NCBI RefSeq assembly: GCF_026798195.1
Contig: NZ_JAPQEZ010000008.1
Span: 1-49,903, forward strand
Length of the DNA: 49,903 nt
Source of the DNA: Lentilactobacillus senioris
GTDB lineage: Bacteria > Bacillota > Bacilli > Lactobacillales > Lactobacillaceae
Direction: 5' to 3'
Below are positions 1 through 7,722 of this stretch, piece by piece. Every line of letters starts with the position of its first letter. Position 1 is the first letter of the stretch. A program made the position numbers and the translations under genes. Below the pieces are notes generated by a model. It was not told where the DNA came from. It did no database searches and saw only the letters and a list, made by a program, of their open reading frames with translations.

Positions 1-41
1 TTTTAATCAGAGGGTCGACAGTTCGAGCCTGTCACGGCTCA
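1..41 (+). tRNA. tRNA-Lys(TTT), 3' part only
   Basis: The window opens inside the anticodon loop (CT-TTT-AA). The anticodon-stem 3' strand, T-arm and acceptor 3' strand ending in discriminator A are intact, with no encoded CCA. The gene begins upstream of the window, so the tRNA operon continues to the left. Confidence 0.85.
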
Positions 42-73
42 TTAATTGAATATTATTGCGCATAATATTGTAT

Positions 74-146
74 GCCGACTTAGCTCAGCTGGCAGAGCAC
101 CTGTCTTGTAAACAGGGGGTCGGAAGTTCGAATCTTCTAGTCGGCA
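74..146 (+). tRNA. tRNA-Thr(TGT)
   Basis: A 73-nt cloverleaf with acceptor GCCGACT/AGTCGGC, anticodon loop CTTGTAA (TGT) and a normal T-arm. CCA is not encoded. Only 3 nt separate it from the next tRNA. Confidence 0.95.
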
Positions 147-149
147 TAT

Positions 150-221
150 GCGGAAATAGCTCAGTGGTAGAGCACCACCTTGCCATGGTGGGGGTCGCGG
201 GTTCGAATCCCGTTTTCCGCT
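150..221 (+). tRNA. tRNA-Gly(GCC)
   Basis: A 72-nt cloverleaf with acceptor GCGGAAA and its matching 3' strand, anticodon loop CTTGCCA (GCC) and discriminator T. CCA is not encoded. Confidence 0.95.
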
Positions 222-226
222 TTTAT

Positions 227-312
227 GCCGGGGTGGCGGAATTGGCAGACGCACAGGACTTAAAATCCTGCGGTCAGTGATGACCGTACCGGTTCGATCC
301 CGGTCCTCGGCA
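227..312 (+). tRNA. tRNA-Leu(TAA)
   Basis: An 86-nt class II tRNA with acceptor GCCGGGG/CCTCGGC, anticodon loop CTTAAAA (TAA) and a long variable arm formed around CGGTCA-GTGA-TGACCG. CCA is not encoded. Confidence 0.95.
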
Positions 313-318
313 TTTATT

Positions 319-392
319 GCACCCATAGCGCAACTGGATAGAGTGTCTGACTACGACTCAGAAGGTTGTAGGTTCGACTCCTACTGGGTGCA
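319..392 (+). tRNA. tRNA-Arg(ACG)
   Basis: A 74-nt cloverleaf with acceptor GCACCCA/TGGGTGC and anticodon loop CTACGAC (ACG). The first anticodon base is normally deaminated to inosine by TadA, so it reads CGU, CGC and CGA codons. Confidence 0.95.
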
Positions 393-401
393 TTTTATTA
401 A

Positions 402-475
402 CGGGAAGTAGCTCAGCTTGGTAGAGCACCTGGTTTGGGACCAGGGGGTCGCAGGTTCGAATCCTGTCTTCCCGA
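402..475 (+). tRNA. tRNA-Pro(TGG)
   Basis: A 74-nt cloverleaf with acceptor CGGGAAG/CTTCCCG and anticodon loop TTTGGGA (TGG). CCA is not encoded. Confidence 0.95.
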
Positions 476-503
476 TAGCTATATGTGTTTTAGCTATCTT
501 GAT

Positions 504-577
504 CGCGGTGTAGCTCAGCTGGCTAGAGCGTCCGGTTCATACCCGGGAGGTCGGGGGTTCGATCCCCTCTGCCGCGA
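504..577 (+). tRNA. tRNA-Met(CAT), elongator
   Basis: A 74-nt cloverleaf with acceptor CGCGGTG/TGCCGCG and anticodon loop TTCATAC (CAT). The D-arm, anticodon loop and T-arm resemble the Bacillus elongator Met tRNA. It is the least Ile2-like of the three CAT tRNA types here and lacks the initiator 1-72 mismatch. Confidence 0.8.
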
Positions 578-599
578 TATAGGTCTTGAACCTAAAACT

Positions 600-673
600 G
601 GACCTTTAGCTCAGTTGGTTAGAGCAGACGGCTCATAACCGTCCGGTCGTAGGTTCGAGTCCTACAAGGTCCA
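600..673 (+). tRNA. tRNA-Ile2(CAT), lysidine type
   Basis: A 74-nt cloverleaf with acceptor GGACCTT/AAGGTCC and anticodon loop CTCATAA (CAT). From memory, its body closely matches the Firmicute tRNA-Ile2 whose C34 is converted to lysidine by TilS to read AUA. An elongator Met identity is the alternative. Confidence 0.75.
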
Positions 674-722
674 TTGATTCATCTTTAATGATGGACCGTA
701 GGTTTTGCTTTTTATATATTAT

Positions 723-812
723 GGAGGATTACCCAAGTCTGGCTGAAGGGAACGGTCTTGAAAACCGTCAGGTGGGTTAAACCACGCGAGAGTTCGAATC
801 TCTCATCCTCCT
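723..812 (+). tRNA. tRNA-Ser(TGA)
   Basis: A 90-nt class II tRNA with acceptor GGAGGAT/ATCCTCC, anticodon loop CTTGAAA (TGA) and a long variable arm (GGTGGGTTAAACCACG). CCA is not encoded. Confidence 0.95.
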
Positions 813-818
813 TATTAT

Positions 819-892
<74 letters not shown>

Positions 893-895
893 TTT

Positions 896-970
896 GGTCC
901 GTTGGTCTAGTTGGTTTAGGACGCCTGCCTGTCACGCAGGAGATCACGAGTTCGAGTCTCGTACGGACCG
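896..970 (+). tRNA. tRNA-Asp(GTC), copy 1
   Basis: A 75-nt cloverleaf with acceptor GGTCCGT/ACGGACC, anticodon loop CTGTCAC (GTC) and discriminator G. It starts 3 nt after tRNA-fMet and is duplicated with it at 1496-1570. Confidence 0.95.
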
Positions 971-975
971 GTTTT

Positions 976-1048
976 GGCTCGGTAGCTCAGTCGGTAGAGC
1001 AATGGATTGAAGCTCCATGTGTCGGCAGTTCGATTCTGTCCCGCGCCA
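976..1048 (+). tRNA. tRNA-Phe(GAA)
   Basis: A 73-nt cloverleaf with anticodon loop TTGAAGC (GAA). The acceptor strands GGCTCGG and CCGCGCC leave a T-C mismatch at the fourth pair; everything else pairs. CCA is not encoded. Confidence 0.93.
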
Positions 1049-1067
1049 CTTTTTATAATAATATTTT

Positions 1068-1138
1068 GCGGGTGTAGTTTAGTGGTAAAACCACAGCCTT
1101 CCAAGCTGTTGTCGCGAGTTCGATTCTCGTCACCCGCT
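1068..1138 (+). tRNA. tRNA-Gly(TCC)
   Basis: A 71-nt cloverleaf with acceptor GCGGGTG/CACCCGC, anticodon loop CTTCCAA (TCC) and discriminator T. It is the second glycine isoacceptor of the operon. Confidence 0.95.
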
Positions 1139-1143
1139 TTTTT

Positions 1144-1217
<74 letters not shown>

Positions 1218-1219
1218 TT

Positions 1220-1307
1220 GGAGAAGTACTCAAGTGGCTGAAGAGGCGCCCCTGCTAAGGGTGTAGGTCGCGTAAGCGGCGCGAGAGTTCGAATCTCTCC
1301 TTCTCCG
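1220..1307 (+). tRNA. tRNA-Ser(GCT)
   Basis: An 88-nt class II tRNA with acceptor GGAGAAG/CTTCTCC, anticodon loop CTGCTAA (GCT), a long variable arm and discriminator G. Confidence 0.95.
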
Positions 1308-1322
1308 TTTTTTAATATATAT

Positions 1323-1394
1323 GACCCGTTGGTCAAGTGGTTAAGACACCGCCCTTTCACGGCGGTAACATGGGTTCGAATCCCGTACGGGTCA
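1323..1394 (+). tRNA. tRNA-Glu(TTC)
   Basis: A 72-nt cloverleaf with acceptor GACCCGT/ACGGGTC, anticodon loop CTTTCAC (TTC) and discriminator A. CCA is not encoded. Confidence 0.95.
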
Positions 1395-1418
1395 TTGGTC
1401 ATACTTATATAATATTAT

Positions 1419-1492
<74 letters not shown>

Positions 1493-1495
1493 TTT

Positions 1496-1570
1496 GGTCC
1501 GTTGGTCTAGTTGGTTTAGGACGCCTGCCTGTCACGCAGGAGATCACGAGTTCGAGTCTCGTACGGACCG
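1496..1570 (+). tRNA. tRNA-Asp(GTC), copy 2
   Basis: Identical to the tRNA-Asp at 896-970. It is the last tRNA of the operon and is followed after 4 nt by a Rho-independent terminator. Confidence 0.95.
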
Positions 1571-1574
1571 TCTC

Positions 1575-1604
1575 AAAACAAGCCGTTGGTGGCTTGTTTT
1601 TTTT
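1575..1604 (+). terminator. tRNA operon terminator
   Basis: A 10-bp perfect stem (AAAACAAGCC/GGCTTGTTTT) with a 6-nt loop and a T-tract directly after the last tRNA. It also separates the tRNA operon from the copY promoter. Confidence 0.93.
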
Positions 1605-1616
1605 ATGTATATAAAC

Positions 1617-1626
1617 TACAATTGTA
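1617..1626 (+). promoter_or_regulatory. cop box (CopY operator)
   Basis: The palindrome TACAATTGTA matches the CopY/CopR consensus TACAnnTGTA exactly. It lies about 30 nt before the copY start, as expected for autoregulation. Only one box is visible, where classical cop operons often carry two. Confidence 0.75.
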
Positions 1627-1655
1627 GTTATTAATCGAGGGGAGACTGAGATAAT

Positions 1656-2069
1656 ATGGTTAAAGAACAAACTATTACCTCTTCCGAACGGGTTGTAATG
1701 CGCGTTATTTGGACACTTGAAAGAGCTACTAGCCGTCAAGTAGTTGAATCATTAACAGATACTCAATGGAGTGTTTCAACAATTAAAACATTGTTATCAC
1801 GTTTAGAAAAAAAGGGCTTTTTAAGTTCAACTGTTAAAGGAAATCATAAAGTATATGAGGCAACCATGTCTGAAACCGAAGCCTCTCTTGATGTAGGAGC
1901 TCAATTAAGCGAGCAAGTTTGTGCTATGCAAATCGGAACGGTATTAAAAGAAGTGATTGAAAACAATCCAATTTCTAAAGGTGACATAGATGACTTAATT
2001 AATTTATTAGCCGCTAAAAAACAAACTGCTCCAACTGAAGTTGCTTGTAATTGTATGAATATGGAATAA
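1656..2069 (+). CDS. copY: CopY/BlaI-family transcriptional repressor (orphan)
   Basis: This 137-aa protein has the winged-helix fold of the BlaI/MecI/CopY family at about residues 8-70 (ERVVMRVIW, then VSTIKTLLSRLEKKGFL). Family members repress copper-export genes and release DNA when Cu(I) displaces Zn at a C-terminal CxCxxxxCxC motif. Only one CxC (CNC, in the last eight residues) is present here, so the metal site is half the usual one. A cop box upstream suggests autoregulation. No copA or copZ follows: the next gene is convergent and unrelated. ATG 1656 has GAGGGGAG upstream. It is either a copper sensor acting elsewhere on the chromosome or a decayed operon remnant. Confidence 0.85.
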   Translation: MVKEQTITSSERVVMRVIWTLERATSRQVVESLTDTQWSVSTIKTLLSRLEKKGFLSSTVKGNHKVYEATMSETEASLDVGAQLSEQVCAMQIGTVLKEVIENNPISKGDIDDLINLLAAKKQTAPTEVACNCMNME

Positions 2070-2070
2070 A

Positions 2071-2112
2071 AAAGACTTCCTCCAGTGATTTATTCACTGT
2101 TGGGAGTCTTCT
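2071..2112. terminator. Bidirectional terminator between copY and the ABM gene
   Basis: Long hairpin AAGACTTCC..CAGTGA-loop-TTCACTG..GGGAGTCTT between two convergent genes, with A-rich and T-rich flanks that could serve both strands. Confidence 0.8.
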
Positions 2113-2612
2113 TATTTATCGTCTTTTTTATTTTTAGCTGGTACAAAACTACTATTACTCATGTAAAAACTTGGTGAGATACGATATTTTTTGGCGAAGT
2201 CTGTACTTTCTTGCCAAACACTATAACTATCAAAGTTATCCCAAGTAGTTAGTAGTACGCGTTGATTGATGTCCTTATGGTAGTTCATTGAATAAATAGA
2301 ATTCATTCCGTCAGGAAGTGAGGCTGCCATGAGTTGATTAATTTTAGCATCAAATATTTTTTGTTGATCAGAATCTAAAGCAATGGTGGTTAAGTTGATG
2401 AATCCATTCCATTGATCATTTCCAGAATGGCCTAAAACATCATAAGTTACTGGAGAATTAAAAATCGATTTAGAGCCACTAGCATCCAGTAACATTAATT
2501 TACCACTGTCATCTTGATTACTATAAAGATAAAGACTTCGATCAGGGTTTTTAGCCATAATATCTCGAAGAATTTTCTCGCTACCAAACGTAATTGCAAT
2601 TTGTGAAATCAT
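2112..2612 (-). CDS. ABM-fold (antibiotic biosynthesis monooxygenase-like) protein
   Basis: A 166-aa cytosolic protein. The C-terminal half (about residues 95-150) contains a region reading TTWDNFDSYSVWQESTDF, typical of dimeric alpha-beta-barrel ABM/HmoB-like proteins in which a Trp-rich strand is followed by a helix. Some relatives degrade heme; others have no known substrate. The N-terminal half is a second, weaker repeat-like region, as in lactic acid bacterial members. I see no clear heme ligand and make no enzymatic claim. ATG 2612 has GAGGTG five bases upstream. It diverges from the metallo-hydrolase gene (98-nt gap) and converges with copY. Confidence 0.6.
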   Translation of the reverse strand: MISQIAITFGSEKILRDIMAKNPDRSLYLYSNQDDSGKLMLLDASGSKSIFNSPVTYDVLGHSGNDQWNGFINLTTIALDSDQQKIFDAKINQLMAASLPDGMNSIYSMNYHKDINQRVLLTTWDNFDSYSVWQESTDFAKKYRISPSFYMSNSSFVPAKNKKDDK

Positions 2613-2710
2613 ATGAACACCTCATTTCTAATTCCATTATACGTTTTTTAATTGACCATGCCAAAGGATTAACCTATAATTTGAACATTAAAATACAAGG
2701 AGATTTTTTC

Positions 2711-3451
2711 GTGAAAATTACTGTACTTGGTTTTTTAGGTGGTTATCCCGCCCATAGTGATGCTACTTCCTGTTATTTATTAGAAAGTGAGGGGTACTCT
2801 TTACTACTAGATTGTGGTAGTGGGGGATTATTAGCATTAGAAAAAGTTATGGATCCGCTTAAATTGGATAGCGTAATTTTATCTCATTACCATGCTGATC
2901 ATATAGCTGATGTGGGCGTTTTACAATATTATTGGCAATTACACTCTAAACGGCCAAAAGAACCGGTATTACCTATTTATGGGCATTCTATGGATACAGA
3001 ACAATTTGCAAAATTAACGTGGCCTAATTCAAGTCAAGGTTATGCTTATGATCCTCAACGAACTTTAGAATTAGGACCCTTTCAAATAACTTTTTTAAAA
3101 ACGGAACATCCGGTAACTGCATTTGCCATGCGAATTGTTGAAAAGAAAACGAATAAAGTATTAGTGTTTACGGCCGATACTCGTTATTTTGAAGGTTTAA
3201 TTTCCTTTGCTCAAAATGCCGATCTTTTACTGGCGGATACTAATTTCTTTGCTGACCATACTGGAACTGCCTGGCATCTAACGGCTGATGAAGCTGGTAA
3301 TGTTGCAGCAAATGCTAATGTCAAGAAATTATTACTAACTCATTTGCCGGCTGAAGGAGACCTAAATTTACTTAAAAAACAAGCTCAAAATAGTGCGGGA
3401 GTAGGGATTCAAGTGGAAATTGCGCAATCTAATCTAATTATGAATATTTAA
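2711..3451 (+). CDS. MBL-fold metallo-hydrolase (YhfI-like)
   Basis: A 246-aa metallo-beta-lactamase-fold hydrolase. The metal motif is SHYHADH near residue 58, followed by a later His (TEHPV) and Asp (FTADT), and a final His in LLLTHLP, completing a two-metal site. The family includes RNase Z-like and cyclic-nucleotide-phosphodiesterase-like members; the YhfI group has no firmly assigned substrate. The GTG start at 2711 is chosen because AAGGAG lies 8 nt upstream and the protein then begins MKITVLG, the conserved first strand; the frame is open further upstream, but that part is not family-like. It is transcribed alone, away from the ABM gene. Confidence 0.82.
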   Translation: MKITVLGFLGGYPAHSDATSCYLLESEGYSLLLDCGSGGLLALEKVMDPLKLDSVILSHYHADHIADVGVLQYYWQLHSKRPKEPVLPIYGHSMDTEQFAKLTWPNSSQGYAYDPQRTLELGPFQITFLKTEHPVTAFAMRIVEKKTNKVLVFTADTRYFEGLISFAQNADLLLADTNFFADHTGTAWHLTADEAGNVAANANVKKLLLTHLPAEGDLNLLKKQAQNSAGVGIQVEIAQSNLIMNI

Positions 3452-3553
3452 CTAGATTATGGTCTTTATTAGTTAAAATTATGAAGTCGCTGAATTTTTG
3501 ACTCTTTTATTGTATACTCTTATCAACAAGACGGATATAAGGAGGAGTTTATT

Positions 3554-3949
3554 ATGACTATTGATTTCTTAACAACCCCCAGCTGTACTTCCTGTCGCAA
3601 AGCCAAGGCTTGGTTAAATGAACATGAAGTGGATTATACTGAAAGAAATATTTTCGTGGATCCACTTTCCAAGGCGGAATTAAAATATATTTTGCGGTTA
3701 TCAGAAACTGGTACCGATGATTTAATTTCCACTCGTTCCGATACTTATAAAGTATTTAAAAAGAAAATTCAAGAAGCAACACTAGACGAATTACTAGATT
3801 TATTGGTAAAACATCCAGAAATGATCCGACGCCCAATTATGATTGATACTAGAAGACTTCAGGTGGGATACAATGACGATGAAATTCGACGTTTCTTGCC
3901 AAGAAAAATTAGAAAATTGGATTTGGAAAGAATGCTCGCTGATGCCTAA
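3554..3949 (+). CDS. spx: Transcriptional regulator Spx
   Basis: A 131-aa ArsC/thioredoxin-fold regulator that binds the RNA polymerase alpha-subunit C-terminal domain and redirects transcription during thiol and oxidative stress. The redox switch is C11-T-S-C14. The RPI element that contacts polymerase is visible as RRPIM near residue 92. Full family length. Spx is normally degraded by ClpXP with the adaptor SpxH, whose gene lies 3.8 kb downstream. ATG 3554 has AGGAGG upstream. It is followed by its own short intergenic region and then mecA. Confidence 0.95.
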   Translation: MTIDFLTTPSCTSCRKAKAWLNEHEVDYTERNIFVDPLSKAELKYILRLSETGTDDLISTRSDTYKVFKKKIQEATLDELLDLLVKHPEMIRRPIMIDTRRLQVGYNDDEIRRFLPRKIRKLDLERMLADA

Positions 3950-3979
3950 ATTAAAGTAATAGCATTTCTAGTCAAATGA

Positions 3980-4007
3980 TTTACACCTGTTAGATTCATG
4001 GTACAAT
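3980..4007 (+). promoter_or_regulatory. Predicted sigma-A promoter of mecA
   Basis: -35 TTTACA (3980-3985), 16-nt spacer, -10 TACAAT (4002-4007), with an extended -10 TGG just before it. It lies about 42 nt ahead of the mecA start. Confidence 0.7.
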
Positions 4008-4049
4008 ATTGGGTATCAGTGATCCGATATTTGAAAGGGGTGGCTAGAA

Positions 4050-4703
4050 ATGGAAATGGAAAGAATTAATAAAGATACGATTCGAGTTTTGATCGATAAT
4101 GATGATCTTGATGCTCGGGGAATTCGAATGCTAGATTTGTTAGGAAATCAAAAACAAATCGAAAGTTTCTTCTACAGTATTTTGGAAGAAGTTGACCAAA
4201 ATCACCAATTCCAAGATAATGAGGCGGTAACTTTTCAAGTATTACCCAATCAAGATGGGCTGGAGCTGTTTATCAGTAAAGCCACACCATTTGCTCAAAA
4301 TGACAAGGCAGACGGAGTTGATGTTTCCGACCTGTTAAAAAATAGCGAAGCATTAAATGAAGAAGCAGCAAATTATCAAACTAATTCCGAACCTAAAAAT
4401 GACCCATACGCACCAATGGTTTCTACTACCATCTTAACTTTTAAGACCTTTGATGACTTTTTAGCTTTGAGTAAAGCATTAGAAATTGATAATGGTCTTG
4501 CCAATTTATATCGTTTCCAAGATCAATTTTTCTTAGAGTTACGTTTAAACACCGACTCAGATATTGATATGAGTGTTAGCGATGCAGTAGCAATTGCTAG
4601 TGAATTTGCCGAAAAGACCAAGGTAACCGCCGACGTGTTGCATGAACATGGTACCTTACTTATGGCTGGTAATGCTTTACAAATTGGACGAACTCAACTT
4701 TAG
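4050..4703 (+). CDS. mecA: Adaptor protein MecA
   Basis: A 217-aa ClpC adaptor. The N-terminal substrate-binding domain begins MEMERINKDTIRV; an acidic, variable linker spans about residues 80-125; the C-terminal domain (about 130-217, with TILTFKTFDDFLALSKAL) docks on ClpC and promotes its assembly. In Bacillus it delivers ComK for proteolysis, and in streptococci it delivers ComX; in lactobacilli the substrate is not settled. ATG 4050 has GAAAGGGG 9 nt upstream. It sits between spx and coiA, the conserved order, and a terminator follows it. Confidence 0.95.
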   Translation: MEMERINKDTIRVLIDNDDLDARGIRMLDLLGNQKQIESFFYSILEEVDQNHQFQDNEAVTFQVLPNQDGLELFISKATPFAQNDKADGVDVSDLLKNSEALNEEAANYQTNSEPKNDPYAPMVSTTILTFKTFDDFLALSKALEIDNGLANLYRFQDQFFLELRLNTDSDIDMSVSDAVAIASEFAEKTKVTADVLHEHGTLLMAGNALQIGRTQL

Positions 4704-4727
4704 ACACCCTATAGGGGTGTTTTTTTA
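4704..4727 (+). terminator. Terminator after mecA
   Basis: Stem ACACCC/GGGTGT with loop TATAG and a seven-T tail, immediately after the mecA stop codon. Confidence 0.85.
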
Positions 4728-4775
4728 TTGAAATAAGTGTTGTTTTTCGTACTTAACCTTTAGAGGTGAAATAAA

Positions 4776-5867
4776 GTGTTAATGGCGAAAAGAAATGATA
4801 AATTAGTATTGGCAAGTGAAGTTAAAAACACTCAGGATTTTATTTGTCCCGGATGTTTACAGCTAGTACTTTTAAGACGGGGATCCGTAAAAATTGCTCA
4901 TTTTGCCCATCTTAAGAGTGGTTGTAATATGTTTGCCGAAAATGAAAGTCAACTGCATTTAGGTGGCAAAAAATCGTTGTTACAGATGGCCCAAAATTGG
5001 GATCCAGCCGCTCAATTAGAAACAACGTTTGACGAGGTGAAACAACGGGCCGATATTTATTTACCAACCGTCAAGTTGGCATTGGAATACCAATGTAGTC
5101 CCATTAATCAAGACCGCTTGCAACAGCGTACTCAAGGTTACTCACAAATGGGAGTGCAAGTAGTTTGGATCTTAGGAAATCCATATTTAAGCCAACGGTT
5201 AACAACGCAAACCTTAACAAAGTTTGCCAGATTTGATGTTAATTTAGGTTTTTATTTGGTATTTTGGGATGCTAAACGAACTCGATTTGTCTTATGGGCT
5301 GATATTATAGAAGTAGCAGGGCAGTACGAATATCATGAATCTCAATATGTTTCTTATCAGGAACTGAAACAATTTTTACAGCAATGTTCATTTTACCAAC
5401 GAAGGGTAACACTTAAAGAGAAACTTAAACAGTTAACAACTATTAACAATCAAATTCAAATGAAAAATAAAACATTGGTCTTTATGGTGACTCAATGTTA
5501 CCAAGTAGGTCGAATTTTGCCAGCTTGTCCTTTAATTTGTCATCCTAGTGAAGCGCAATTTCCAATTTTTGGCTGTCAAACGTTATTTTGGCGTATTTTA
5601 GTGACCATTAAAATGTTTGAACGTGATTCCCAAGGAATCTTAAAAACGGAATTAAATCAAATTTATACAGAAACAATTCAAGAATACGGCTTAACTTTTT
5701 ACCAAATTATTAATTTCAAGCGCTTTTACCGGTTAGCTTTTTTACAATATCTTCAAGAATTAACTGCTGCTGGGTACTTGAAGCAAACTTATGATAAAGT
5801 AATTATTATTAAACGACCTGAATGGTTTGAAGATTGGGAACAAAAAAGAGCCAACTGGTCGAATTAA
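4776..5867 (+). CDS. coiA: Competence protein CoiA family
   Basis: A 363-aa protein of the CoiA family, needed for recombination of transformed DNA in streptococci and conserved in many non-competent lactobacilli. It has an N-terminal Zn-type motif (CPGC near residue 25, then IAHFAH) and a nuclease-like core of PD-(D/E)xK type near residue 95 (ADIYLP, then ALEYQCS). These residues appear intact. GTG 4776 is favoured over ATG 4782 because AGAGGTG lies 7 nt upstream. pepF follows 25 nt later, probably in the same transcript. The window shows no other competence gene, so natural transformation cannot be inferred. Confidence 0.88.
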   Translation: MLMAKRNDKLVLASEVKNTQDFICPGCLQLVLLRRGSVKIAHFAHLKSGCNMFAENESQLHLGGKKSLLQMAQNWDPAAQLETTFDEVKQRADIYLPTVKLALEYQCSPINQDRLQQRTQGYSQMGVQVVWILGNPYLSQRLTTQTLTKFARFDVNLGFYLVFWDAKRTRFVLWADIIEVAGQYEYHESQYVSYQELKQFLQQCSFYQRRVTLKEKLKQLTTINNQIQMKNKTLVFMVTQCYQVGRILPACPLICHPSEAQFPIFGCQTLFWRILVTIKMFERDSQGILKTELNQIYTETIQEYGLTFYQIINFKRFYRLAFLQYLQELTAAGYLKQTYDKVIIIKRPEWFEDWEQKRANWSN

Positions 5868-5892
5868 ACGACTAATAAGGAGAATACCTAAA

Positions 5893-7698
5893 ATGACAAC
5901 GGTACAAAAATTACCTAAGCGAAATGAAGTTCCAGAAGAATTAACCTGGGATTTGACAACGATTTTTAAAGATGAGGTTGATTTCGAAAAAGCCTTTGGG
6001 GTAGCTCAAGAAAATTTGGGACTAATTGATCAACAACCCCATGAATTTAACAATGGCCAACAACTACTAAGCGCAGTGCAAACAGTATTAGAAGTAGGAC
6101 GGCAAGTAGAAAAATTAGCCGTGTATGCTCAATTAAAAAACGATCAAGATACTCATGATAATGCTAGTCAGGTGCAAAATGATCGAGCTGAAACTTTGCT
6201 TACTAGTTTTGCGGAAAAAACAGCTTGGTTTGAACCAGCCGTCTTGGCAATTGAAACTGCTCAATTGGAACTTTTCTATCAGCAAGTGCCTGAATTAAGT
6301 CAGTATCAGCGTTTTCTAGCCGTTATTTTGGCAAAGAAAGCTCACATTTTAAGTCCAGAAGTAGAAGGAGTATTAGCGGCAGCTAGTGATATTTTTGAAG
6401 CTAGTGCTAAAACGTTTGGTATTTTAGATAATACGGATCTTAGTTTTCCAGTAGTCAAAAACGATGCTGGTCAAGATATTCAATTATCTCAAGGTGTTTA
6501 TAGTGTTTTATTGGAATCGGCTAAGGTAGAAGTCCGTAAAGAGGCCTTCACCAAGTTATATTCAGTTTATGAGCAGTTCCAACATACACTGGCGTCTACG
6601 CTAGCAACTAATGTTAAAACTCATAATTTAAGTGCTAATTTGAGAAATTATGATAGTGCATTGACCGCGGCCTTATCAGAAAATGAAATTCCGACTACCG
6701 TCTTTACTACTTTAATTGATGAAGTTAATAACCACTTAGATTTATTGCATCGGTACGTAGAACTACGTAAACAAATTTTAGGGGTCGACGAGTTGCATAT
6801 GTATGATCTGTACACCCCATTAATGAAAACTAAGAGTCCACAAATTTCCTATAAACAAGCTCAAAAGTTATCGTTAGCTGCGCTAGAAGTGCTGGGACCA
6901 GATTACGTTAATAATGTGCACCAAGAATTTAATGGTCGGTGGATCGATGTAGTGGAAAATCAATATAAACGCAGTGGCGGATATTCGTCAGGAATGTATG
7001 ACACTAATCCGTTTATTTTGTTAAATTGGCAGGATAATTTGGATAATCTCTATACTCTGATTCACGAAACTGGTCATAGTATGCATAGTTATTATTCCCA
7101 CCAAGCACAACCATACCAGTACGGGGACTATTCTATTTTTGTCGCTGAAATTGCTTCTACTACTAACGAAAACATTTTAACTGATTACTTGTTGAAAAAA
7201 TTTGCGGATGATGAAGAAATGACTAAATTTGTGCTGAATTATTATCTGGATGGTTTTAAAGGGACGGTCTTTAGACAAACTCAATTTGCTGAATTTGAAA
7301 GTTTAATCCATGAAGCCGATGCTAATCAAGTACCATTAACAGCAGAGTTTATGAATCAGGAATACTTAAAATTAAATCAAAAATACTATGGACCAGCAGT
7401 AATTTCCGATCCAGAAATTCGATTAGAATGGTCACGAATTCCACATTTTTATTACGATTTCTATGTTTACCAGTACGCAACTGGCTTTGCAGCAGCTACC
7501 ACATTAGCAGAACAAATCCAAGCTAGTGATAAGGGACGAGTTGCTTACTTAAACTTTTTAAAAGCCGGTAGTTCTGACCAACCGATTAACGTTATGAAAC
7601 GAGCTGGAGTGGACATGACGCAAGCCGAATATTTAAAAGATGCTTTTAAGATTTTTGAGCAACGACTAGATCAATTAGAAAAATTAATCAAAGCATAA
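5893..7698 (+). CDS. pepF: Oligoendopeptidase F (M3 family)
   Basis: A 601-aa cytosolic zinc metallopeptidase that cleaves imported oligopeptides. The catalytic HExxH is H391-E-T-G-H395, with the downstream zinc-ligand Glu in the helix around VAEIAST. Length is typical for PepF. ATG 5893 is chosen because AAGGAG lies 9 nt upstream; the open frame extends into coiA but without family sequence. Its position after coiA is the conserved order. It ends at a palindromic terminator shared with the convergent spxH gene. Confidence 0.95.
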   Translation: MTTVQKLPKRNEVPEELTWDLTTIFKDEVDFEKAFGVAQENLGLIDQQPHEFNNGQQLLSAVQTVLEVGRQVEKLAVYAQLKNDQDTHDNASQVQNDRAETLLTSFAEKTAWFEPAVLAIETAQLELFYQQVPELSQYQRFLAVILAKKAHILSPEVEGVLAAASDIFEASAKTFGILDNTDLSFPVVKNDAGQDIQLSQGVYSVLLESAKVEVRKEAFTKLYSVYEQFQHTLASTLATNVKTHNLSANLRNYDSALTAALSENEIPTTVFTTLIDEVNNHLDLLHRYVELRKQILGVDELHMYDLYTPLMKTKSPQISYKQAQKLSLAALEVLGPDYVNNVHQEFNGRWIDVVENQYKRSGGYSSGMYDTNPFILLNWQDNLDNLYTLIHETGHSMHSYYSHQAQPYQYGDYSIFVAEIASTTNENILTDYLLKKFADDEEMTKFVLNYYLDGFKGTVFRQTQFAEFESLIHEADANQVPLTAEFMNQEYLKLNQKYYGPAVISDPEIRLEWSRIPHFYYDFYVYQYATGFAAATTLAEQIQASDKGRVAYLNFLKAGSSDQPINVMKRAGVDMTQAEYLKDAFKIFEQRLDQLEKLIKA

Positions 7699-7700
7699 AA

Positions 7701-7722
7701 AAAGAACCCCGCGGGGTTCTTT
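7701..7722. terminator. Bidirectional terminator pepF/spxH
   Basis: Perfect 22-nt palindrome AAAGAACCCC-GC-GGGGTTCTTT preceded by an A-run and followed by TTA. It overlaps the last bases of spxH. Confidence 0.9.

Noticed and set aside
2594-2710. Upstream extension of the MBL-fold gene
   Set aside because: The added 39 residues overlap the divergent gene's start and RBS and do not fit the family; GTG 2711 has a good SD.
3498-3518. Promoter of spx from TTGACT and TATACT
   Set aside because: The two hexamers are only 9 nt apart, too close for a sigma-A promoter; no better pair was found.
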